From Aquificota bacterium (GTDB lineage: Bacteria > Aquificota > Aquificia > Aquificales > QOAS01): a DNA stretch of 11,554 nucleotides. The notes beneath the pieces were generated by a model, which was given only the letters and a program-made list of their open reading frames with translations, was not told where the DNA came from and did not search any database. The translations under genes and the position numbers were made by a program. How positions within the stretch are numbered: the stretch's first letter is position 1; each line of letters begins with the position of its first letter. Positions 1 through 4,793 of the stretch are shown here, one piece after another. The stretch covers positions 1-11,554 of the forward strand of contig JALSNH010000134.1 of assembly GCA_026987085.1 (NCBI GenBank), read 5' to 3'.

Positions 1-611
1 AGTCTTTTTCCAACCTCAAAAGGCTTTTTAAAAATCAACTTTTCCAAGAGGAGGTATAGAATTAAAGTTCCCCAGTAGATGGCCAGAAATGGTATCCCTT
101 TCGTTAACAGGGCTAGAGATAGGAAAAGTCCCGATACAAGTAATGTTAAAAAGGCTCTTCTTTGCAGGTATATATGCAAGAAAATCAGAGCTCCCGAAAG
201 GAAAAAAGTTAAAGGTATTTCCGGAGCATCATAGCGGGCTAAGGCGAAAACTTGTAAAGTAAAGAGAAAAACTATGGAAGCGGTTATTCCAAAAGACCAA
301 GCTTTTAGGAATCTCCCGTAAAGGATTAACAGAAAAGCGGTAAGTATGGCGGTTCCAAAGGGAACCAAACGGGTAGCTAATTCATTTATTCCAAAAAATT
401 TGTAGGAGAGGGCTGTTAACCAATAAGTTAAAGGAGGTTTTTCCAAACGGGGTTCGTAGTTGTAGGTGAGATTTAGGTAATTACTACTTTCTAGAATTTC
501 CCTGGAGGTTTCCGCATAAAAGGCCTCGTTGGGTTGCCAAATATCGTTCAACCCCAAGTTGGCAAAATAAAGGAAGGCAACCAACAATAGGAGGGTAATT
601 CTTAAAACCAT
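1..611 (-). CDS. ArnT/PMT-like membrane glycosyltransferase (GT39/GT83 type), N-terminal part
   Basis: The minus-strand frame is open from the window edge up to an ATG at 611, giving 203 codons of a gene that continues beyond base 1. It starts with a hydrophobic segment (residues 5-20), then a periplasmic-loop signature of the dolichyl-phosphate-mannose/ArnT family: NDIWQPNEAFYAE at 22-34 with the acidic residue E29, SREI at 36-39 and LEKPPLTYWL at 57-66. RYDAPE at 126-131 is the second conserved loop, followed by further membrane helices (about 136-150, 156-170, 174-190). Such integral membrane enzymes move a sugar from a polyprenyl-phosphate carrier to lipid, protein or glycan outside the cytoplasmic membrane; the acceptor cannot be told from the sequence. 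The start is uncertain: 611 is the only ATG/GTG/TTG after the in-frame stop near 690, it has no Shine-Dalgarno site, but the hydrophobic N terminus fits the family. Confidence 0.85.
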   Translation of the reverse strand, partial: MVLRITLLLLVAFLYFANLGLNDIWQPNEAFYAETSREILESSNYLNLTYNYEPRLEKPPLTYWLTALSYKFFGINELATRLVPFGTAILTAFLLILYGRFLKAWSFGITASIVFLFTLQVFALARYDAPEIPLTFFLSGALIFLHIYLQRRAFLTLLVSGLFLSLALLTKGIPFLAIYWGTLILYLLLEKLIFKKPFEVGKR

Positions 612-727
612 AAAAGGTAAGGTTATTGAAAATCGCTCCGAAAGTTTTAGATATATCTTCTTCCATAGCTTTGTATGCAGTTTTGTTTAACAGTTAAAAG
701 GTGTTAAAGTCCAAATATTAAGCTTTA

Positions 728-756
728 TATATACACCACCTGGATTAAATTCTGAA
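728..756 (-). promoter_or_regulatory. Possible promoter of the glycosyltransferase gene
   Basis: On the minus strand TTCAGA (756-751) and TATATA (733-728) are separated by 17 bp, each matching four of six consensus bases. It lies between the gatB stop and the glycosyltransferase start and would give a leader of about 110 nt. The interval 612-814 holds no other gene; it also has an AT-rich inverted repeat (TTTAACA at 686-692, TGTTAAA at 702-708) that could be an operator or chance. Confidence 0.3.
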
Positions 757-795
757 AATAACAACCTGTGGAGCAACTTTTGGATATAAAAACCT

Positions 796-824
796 AAAAA
801 GGAAAGGAGCTTTTTTAAGACTCC
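796..824 (-). terminator. Weak intrinsic terminator at the end of gatB
   Basis: On the minus strand GGAG, a bulged T, CTT, loop AAAA, AAG, CTCC forms a 7-bp stem (824-806) followed by TTTCCTTTTT (805-796). The stem overlaps the gatB stop codon at 815-817. The stem is short and bulged, so termination may be partial, leaving some readthrough into the glycosyltransferase gene. Confidence 0.4.
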
Positions 825-2254
825 AAAAGTTCCCTTAAAAGTTTATTAACCAATTGAGGGTTCGCTTTACCTTTAGTTTTCCTCATTACTTGGCCTACCA
901 AGAAACCTATAACCTTAGTTTGGCCGCTTTTATATTTTTCGACCGCATCGGGGTTTTCTTTTAAAACCTCTTCCACAACCTGTTTTATAGCCCCTTCATC
1001 CGTTATCTGTTTGAGGCCTTTTTCCTCCACAAGTTGGGAGGCGGTTTTACCGGTTTGTATCATCTCCTTAAGGAGGTTTTTGGCAATTTTTACCGAAATG
1101 GTTCCATCTTTAATCAGTTTTAAAAGCTCGGCCAACTTTTGGGGGGTTATAGGGTTTTCCTTCCAAGGGATTTCAAAGTCCCTTAGGTTCCCAAGGAGGT
1201 CGTTTAAGAGCCAATTTGCAACCGTTTTAGGGTCGTTGTAGAGTTTTAGAACCTCTTCAAAGTAGTCTCCCCACTCTTTGTGTTCCACTAAAGGTTTGGC
1301 TACCTTTTTCTCCAGACCGAGTTTTAAATACCTTTCGAACCTTTGGTGGGGAAGTTCGGGCATAGTTTCCCTTACGCGGTTAATCCACTCATCGGATACC
1401 TTTAGCGGTAGCAGGTCGGGGTCGGGGAAGTAGCGGTAATCCTCCGCCTCCTCCTTGGTTCTCATTGTGTAGGTTTTTCCGGTAGAAGGGTCAAAGGTTC
1501 TGGTCTCTTGAACTATCTCTCCACCCTTTTCCTTAACTTTAATCTGCCGTTGAATCTCGTATTCGAGCGCCTTTTGAACGAACCTAAAGGAGTTTACGTT
1601 CTTAATCTCGACCCTCGTTCCGAACTCTTTAGAGCCTTTTGGCCTTATCGAGACGTTAATATCGCAACGGAGCTGTCCCTTTTCCATATCGGCGTCGGAA
1701 ACACCGATGTAGCGCATAACGTTCCTTAGGGTTTCTAAAAATACCCTTGCCTCTTCGGGGGTAGAGAGGTCCGGTTCCGTAACTATTTCCATTAATGGAG
1801 TTCCCGCCCTGTTTAGGTCCACGTAGGTTTTTTTCCCTTCGTGGATATTTTTACCGGCGTCCTCCTCGAGGTGGAGCCTTCTAATTCTTACCCTTTTGGT
1901 GGTTCCATCTTCCAACTCTATGTCGAGGTAGCCGTCGGTTACTAAAGGGAGCTCGTATTGGGAAATTTGGTAGCCCTTCGGGAGGTCGGGGTAAAAGTAG
2001 TGTTTCCTCGCAAAGACCGAATAATTGTGAACCTTACCGTTTAGGGCAATTCCCGCCCTTATACCGTATTCTACCGCCTGTTTGTTTATAACCGGCAAAG
2101 CTCCCGGCATACCGAGACATACGGGACAGACATTGCTGTTAGGTTCGGAGCCAAACTCTACGGGGCAAGAGCAAAACATTTTGGTTTTTGTTTTCATCTG
2201 GACGTGTATTTCAAGACCGATAACAGCTTCCCAATTTCCAAAATCGTAGGACAT
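815..2254 (-). CDS. gatB: Asp-tRNA(Asn)/Glu-tRNA(Gln) amidotransferase subunit B
   Basis: 479 residues, the usual full length for GatB. This subunit of the cytoplasmic GatCAB complex binds misacylated Glu-tRNA(Gln) or Asp-tRNA(Asn), activates the acyl group with ATP and receives ammonia from GatA to form the amide. Visible signatures are WEAVIGLEIHVQ (8-19), the zinc-binding cysteines C28, C30, C43 and C46 (CSC and CPVC), the cradle motif NYSVFARKHYFYPDLPKGYQ (77-96), HLEEDAGK (128-135) and DLNRAGTPLMEI (146-157). The C-terminal YqeY-like tRNA-binding tail ends KANPQLVNKLLRELLES. The ATG at 2254 begins 21 nt after the end of the tRNA-Gly gene with no terminator between, so it is probably co-transcribed with both tRNAs. 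No Shine-Dalgarno sequence precedes it. gatA and gatC are not in the window. Presence of GatB implies that at least one of Gln-tRNA or Asn-tRNA is made by transamidation. Confidence 0.97.
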   Translation of the reverse strand: MSYDFGNWEAVIGLEIHVQMKTKTKMFCSCPVEFGSEPNSNVCPVCLGMPGALPVINKQAVEYGIRAGIALNGKVHNYSVFARKHYFYPDLPKGYQISQYELPLVTDGYLDIELEDGTTKRVRIRRLHLEEDAGKNIHEGKKTYVDLNRAGTPLMEIVTEPDLSTPEEARVFLETLRNVMRYIGVSDADMEKGQLRCDINVSIRPKGSKEFGTRVEIKNVNSFRFVQKALEYEIQRQIKVKEKGGEIVQETRTFDPSTGKTYTMRTKEEAEDYRYFPDPDLLPLKVSDEWINRVRETMPELPHQRFERYLKLGLEKKVAKPLVEHKEWGDYFEEVLKLYNDPKTVANWLLNDLLGNLRDFEIPWKENPITPQKLAELLKLIKDGTISVKIAKNLLKEMIQTGKTASQLVEEKGLKQITDEGAIKQVVEEVLKENPDAVEKYKSGQTKVIGFLVGQVMRKTKGKANPQLVNKLLRELLES

Positions 2255-2275
2255 AGAAAATGTAGTTTAGCCGAG

Positions 2276-2348
2276 AGCGGGCGACGGGACTCGAACCCGC
2301 GACCTGCGGCATGGGAAGCCGCCGCTCTACCAACTGAGCTACGCCCGC
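2276..2348 (-). tRNA. tRNA-Gly (anticodon CCC)
   Basis: A 73-nt cloverleaf on the minus strand: acceptor GCGGGCG/CGCCCGC, D arm GCTC...GAGC, anticodon stem GCGGC/GCCGC with loop TTCCCAT (anticodon CCC), variable loop AGGTC, T arm GCGGG-TTCGAGT-CCCGT and discriminator U73, which is usual for bacterial glycine tRNAs. The 3' CCA is not encoded. The stems are almost entirely G-C. It reads the codon GGG and lies 7 nt downstream of the tRNA-Thr gene in the same direction. Confidence 0.96.
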
Positions 2349-2355
2349 TCTAAAG

Positions 2356-2427
2356 AGCCGGCGGTGGGATTCGAACCCACGACCTCAGGCTTACGAAGCC
2401 CGCGCTCTGCCGCTGAGCTACGCCGGC
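2356..2427 (-). tRNA. tRNA-Thr (anticodon CGT)
   Basis: A 72-nt cloverleaf on the minus strand: acceptor GCCGGCG/CGCCGGC, D arm GCTCAGCGGCAGAGC, anticodon stem CGGGC/GCCTG with loop TTCGTAA (anticodon CGT, codon ACG), variable AGGTC, T arm GTGGG-TTCGAAT-CCCAC and discriminator U73. CCA is not encoded. It is the first gene of the tRNA-Thr, tRNA-Gly, gatB unit. Confidence 0.96.
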
Positions 2428-2435
2428 TTCCAAAT

Positions 2436-2464
2436 AATTTAAATTTAGCCAATTTCTTTGTCGA
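2436..2464 (-). promoter_or_regulatory. Probable promoter of the tRNA-Thr/tRNA-Gly/gatB unit
   Basis: On the minus strand TCGACA (2464-2459, five of six -35 consensus bases) lies exactly 17 bp from TAAATT (2441-2436). Transcription would start about at the 5' end of tRNA-Thr. A second candidate, TTGACT (2508-2503) with 18 bp to GATACT (2484-2479), lies farther upstream and touches the start of the divergent AIM24-family gene, so the two directions may interfere. Confidence 0.45.
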
Positions 2465-2497
2465 AAGGAAATTCTAAAAGTATCCAACTACAATGGT

Positions 2498-2503
2498 AAT
2501 ATA
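2498..2503 (+). promoter_or_regulatory. Possible -10 element of the AIM24-family gene
   Basis: TAATAT ends 8 nt before the ATG at 2512. No -35 hexamer is convincing at 16-18 bp and there is no Shine-Dalgarno site, so if this is the -10 the mRNA would be leaderless. Confidence 0.3.
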
Positions 2504-2511
2504 GTCAAAAA

Positions 2512-3195
2512 ATGCAATTTTCGGTAGATGGTAGAGATTATGCCCTTTTGAAGGTCCATTTGCAAGAAGAAACTCTTTATGCAGAAAGCGGGGCTATAGT
2601 TTTAATCGACAAAAGTTTAAAAGTTAAAACAACTTCCTACGGAGGAGTTTTGAAAAGTCTATTAAGAAAACTCTTTGCGGGGGAAAGTATCTTTTTACTC
2701 CAAATAGAGGGCACGGGTGAAGTTTGGCTGGCTCCACCTTTGCCGGGAGAGATTGAAGCTGTTCAACTGAACAACGAGTGCTATATCGTTCAGGACTACG
2801 CCTATTTAGCCCATACGGGGGACCTTAAATTTTCCTTTGTCCACAACGGGTTAAAAAGTTTCTTAGGAACTAAACTTATTTGGTTGAAAATTTGTGGAAC
2901 GGGAACTTTGTGGGTCTCCGGATATGGAAGCCTTGAATGGGTCGAAGTTAACCCAAACCAAATGTTGGACCCTCTACATTTTGTAACCTTTAGGGAAACA
3001 GAATTCCAACTAAAAAGCGTCACGAAGGGTTTTAAAAATTCACTTTTTGACGGTGAGGTGGACTTTTTGAATTTTAAAGAACCCACAAAGGTTTTACTCC
3101 AAAGTCGAGTAATCCCGCCTTTGGCGGAAGTGGTGACTAGATATACTCCACAAAAGGCGGTAAAGAATTTACTCCTAAAAAGGAGACCTTTTTAA
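2512..3195 (+). CDS. AIM24/TIGR00266 family protein
   Basis: 227 residues, single domain, without a signal peptide or membrane segment. The family hallmarks are in order: LYAESGAIVLID (22-33), LRKLFAGESIFLLQIEGTGEV (residues 51-71), WLAPPLPGEI (72-81), YIVQDYAYLA (91-100), IWLKICGTGTLWVSGYGSLE (123-142) and DPLHFVTF (153-160). AIM24-type proteins are beta-sandwich proteins named after a yeast mitochondrial protein. Their bacterial role is not established, so no function is claimed. The gene stands alone, divergent from the tRNA/gatB unit; its 3' end faces the distal end of the CRISPR array. No Shine-Dalgarno site precedes the ATG. Composition is like that of its neighbours, with no sign of recent transfer. 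Confidence 0.88.
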   Translation: MQFSVDGRDYALLKVHLQEETLYAESGAIVLIDKSLKVKTTSYGGVLKSLLRKLFAGESIFLLQIEGTGEVWLAPPLPGEIEAVQLNNECYIVQDYAYLAHTGDLKFSFVHNGLKSFLGTKLIWLKICGTGTLWVSGYGSLEWVEVNPNQMLDPLHFVTFRETEFQLKSVTKGFKNSLFDGEVDFLNFKEPTKVLLQSRVIPPLAEVVTRYTPQKAVKNLLLKRRPF

Positions 3196-3212
3196 AAACC
3201 ACCTAAAAAAGG
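3187..3212. terminator. Possible bidirectional terminator between the AIM24 gene and the CRISPR array
   Basis: CCTTTTT (3187-3193) and AAAAAGG (3206-3212) form an inverted repeat with a 12-nt loop right at the AIM24 stop codon. Read on the minus strand, it is followed by TCTCCTTTTT, so it could end the CRISPR transcript. The stem has only two G-C pairs, so the call is weak. Confidence 0.25.
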
Positions 3213-3270
3213 TTATTCAAATAAAGGAAAACTGTAAAAGAACCATTCTAGATTTCTACAAAGAAGGCAA

Positions 3271-3697
3271 GCTTCAAATCCACTAAGTGGGTATAAAACA
3301 CATAAACACCTTCTTTAACTTTTTTAAGCCTATACTGATGTTTCAATTCCACTAAGTGGGTATAAAACTTCAACTTTTACAGGTTTAGAAAATCTTTCCG
3401 CCAAAGTTTCAATTCCACTAAGTGGGTATAAAACCCTATCACTGTCCCCCTTTCAACCTTCCCTAAACCTTGTTTCAATTCCACTAAGTAGGTATAAAAC
3501 CCTATCAAGGTTTTAGCGGAAAGATTCCCTTCCTTAAATTTCAATTCCACTAAGTAGGTATAAAACTCAACGCTCAGCTCTTCTATTTCTGAAGGAGGAA
3601 AGATTTCAATTCCACTAAGTCGGTATAAAACCTAATTGTTAAAGTTCCCATTCCTCCAAACAGATAGCATTTCAATTCCACTAAGTGAGTATAAAAC
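3271..3697 (-). CRISPR. CRISPR array, 7 repeats of 29 nt and 6 spacers of 36-40 nt, transcribed on the minus strand
   Basis: Repeats lie at 3271-3299, 3340-3368, 3406-3434, 3472-3500, 3538-3566, 3603-3631 and 3669-3697. Spacers are 40, 37, 37, 37, 36 and 37 nt from left to right. In transcribed (minus) orientation the repeat begins GTTTTATACC, has a small stem CCAC-TTA-GTGG and ends AATTGAAAC. The last eight bases ATTGAAAC are the typical crRNA 5' handle of Cas6-processed type I and III systems, which sets the orientation. The leader is therefore on the right and the leftmost repeat is the oldest. That repeat is worn exactly in its handle half (ATTTGAAGC), which serves no spacer. Single-base variants occur at stem positions 10 and 11 and at the last base. 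The nearest cas gene is cas6, starting 337 nt to the right on the other strand. The system type cannot be fixed from this window; I-A, I-B or III are all possible. Confidence 0.97.
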
Positions 3698-3758
3698 CCT
3701 GCAACATGCAAACCATTTTCAGTTGCCAAGGAGCCTACCTCTCTTAGGTTAATTTTAA

Positions 3759-3787
3759 ATTTTAAAACCTTTTGCAGGAAATTTCAA
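3759..3787 (-). promoter_or_regulatory. Promoter of the CRISPR array
   Basis: On the minus strand TTGAAA (3787-3782) is followed after exactly 17 bp by TAAAAT (3764-3759), each matching five or four of six sigma70 consensus bases. Transcription would begin near 3752, about 55 nt before the first repeat at 3697, and read through all six spacers. The position and direction agree with the orientation inferred from the handle. Confidence 0.6.
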
Positions 3788-3864
3788 GTGGTTAATTTTC
3801 ACTAACTTTTTAGTTGTGTTCCATACCTAATTTATTCGCTATGTTTGAGCCTTGAATATCAATG

Positions 3865-3959
3865 GTTTCCAGAAACGGAGTATAGATGCATAGAAATCTA
3901 TAAATCCACACATCGTGATGCTAAAATGCTTTAATCTAACCCTTGCAGGACAAGGGTTA
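3865..3959. repeat. Cluster of three perfect inverted repeats upstream of cas6
   Basis: The arms are GTTTC/GAAAC (3865-3869, 3872-3876), TATAGAT/ATCTATA (3881-3887, 3896-3902, 8-nt loop) and TAACCCTTG/CAAGGGTTA (3937-3945, 3951-3959, 5-nt loop CAGGA). The last is a perfect 9-bp stem without a following T tract on either strand, so it is not a standard terminator. They could be operators, a structured cas6 leader or a small RNA; none can be proved here. Confidence 0.5.
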
Positions 3960-4034
3960 ACTAAGCGATAAACCCAAAAAGGGAAGGTTGTTTATTTTTT
4001 CCATTTACCGGCAAACTTAAAATGAAACCTAAAA

Positions 4035-4793
4035 ATGAGATTTTCAATTAAACTCTCCCTCCCTGAACCCGAATTACCAATCTATTACCGCACCGCCTTT
4101 GTCTCCTACATTAAAAAACTCCTTGAAGGAACACCCTATTTTGACCTCTACTACAATAGGAAATTCCCTAAACCTTTCACCTTTGCGGTTTATCTACCTA
4201 TAAAAACCATTATAGGAAATAAAATCCTTTTAAAAACCGACCAAAGTGGCGAAACTTTTATAACTTGGAACGTTAGTTTTGCAGACCCTAAACTCGCTAT
4301 AACCTTTGCAAGTGAAATTTTGAAAAAGCAACACCACAATTGGAGAAACGAAATAGAACTCCAACTAAAGGAAATAAAACCCGTAGAGGATAAGATTCCC
4401 GAAGGTACTACAAAGGTAGTTTTTAAAACTCTCTCACCTATCCTAATAAGGGACAAAAACAAAAGGGTAGTTGAACCTACCGACCCAAAATTTGAGGAGG
4501 AATTTAATAAAGTCCAAGAGAGGATTTTTAAAACTTTGGGATTCTCCTATAGTTGGGTAAAGATTCGTCCCAAGAGGTGCGAAAAGAAGAGCACCTTTTA
4601 CTGTGTAAAAAAGGTGGTAGTCAAACTTAAGTTGGCGAAATATGAAAAGGAAACCCAAAAGGAGCTTTTAAAACTCCCTGCCTACGAAGGGATTTTTGAA
4701 TTGAAAGGCCAACCGGAGGTTTTAAAAAAGCTCTACCAAAAAGGGTTAGGGCAAAGGACGGCGGAAGGTTTTGGAATGGTTGAGGTTATTTAA
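4035..4793 (+). CDS. cas6: CRISPR-associated endoribonuclease Cas6
   Basis: 252 residues, typical for Cas6, the ferredoxin-fold (RAMP) RNase that cuts CRISPR transcripts within each repeat and leaves the 8-nt handle. Family signs are the Pro-rich N terminus with LPIYYRTAFVSYIKKLL (14-30), KPFTFAVYLP (46-55, equivalent to the usual PFTFS segment), the mid-protein strand VVFKTLSPILIRDKN (128-142) and the C-terminal glycine-rich loop GLGQRTAEGFGMVEV (237-251). The catalytic His usual in the first 50 or so residues is missing; the only histidines are H100 and H101, and Y39/Y40 lie about where it is expected. Lys and Arg residues are plentiful. The start is the ATG at 4035; the earlier ATG at 4022 is out of frame. 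There is no Shine-Dalgarno site. The 3' end overlaps that of convergent lon by 8 bp. No other cas gene is near. Confidence 0.9.
   Translation: MRFSIKLSLPEPELPIYYRTAFVSYIKKLLEGTPYFDLYYNRKFPKPFTFAVYLPIKTIIGNKILLKTDQSGETFITWNVSFADPKLAITFASEILKKQHHNWRNEIELQLKEIKPVEDKIPEGTTKVVFKTLSPILIRDKNKRVVEPTDPKFEEEFNKVQERIFKTLGFSYSWVKIRPKRCEKKSTFYCVKKVVVKLKLAKYEKETQKELLKLPAYEGIFELKGQPEVLKKLYQKGLGQRTAEGFGMVEVI

Larger units (their letters stand above)
3698..4034 (-). other. CRISPR leader and cas6 upstream region
   Basis: This 337-nt stretch between the newest repeat and cas6 holds no credible ORF. The repeat-proximal part, 3740-3800, is very AT-rich and contains the array promoter. The motif TTGCAGG abuts the first repeat on the minus strand (3704-3698) and recurs in the opposite orientation at 3772-3778 and 3944-3950. 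From 3865 to 3959 there are three perfect inverted repeats. cas6 must be expressed from somewhere in this interval; TAAAAT at 4018-4023, ending 11 nt before its ATG, is a weak -10 candidate. Confidence 0.65.

Noticed and set aside
66..75. About 11-nt match (TTAAAGTTCCC) between spacer 6 and the glycosyltransferase gene as self-targeting
   Set aside because: It is short, low in complexity and not at the seed end, so it is explained by chance.
484..666. A 60-codon minus-strand ORF starting at the ATG at 666, possibly the true glycosyltransferase start joined by a frameshift
   Set aside because: Its frame gives no membrane or family signal, while the frame from 611 carries all the conserved motifs. 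A frameshift is not needed, though the start at 611 lacks a ribosome-binding site.
3177..3193. AAAAAGG-AGA-CCTTTTT hairpin at the end of the AIM24 gene as a terminator
   Set aside because: The stem has only two G-C pairs, lies inside the coding sequence and is not followed by a T tract beyond its own arm.
3214..3242. A possible eighth, decayed repeat left of the array
   Set aside because: It shares TTCAAAT with the worn distal repeat and about 16 of 29 bases, but the implied spacer would be only 28 nt and the match is mostly A/T.
3698..3768. A possible further spacer and decayed repeat on the leader side, since the sequence after the last repeat starts CCT as after other repeats and TTTAAAAC occurs about 70 nt on
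   Set aside because: Only about 11 of 29 bases fit the repeat, and the stretch contains the array promoter, so it is leader.
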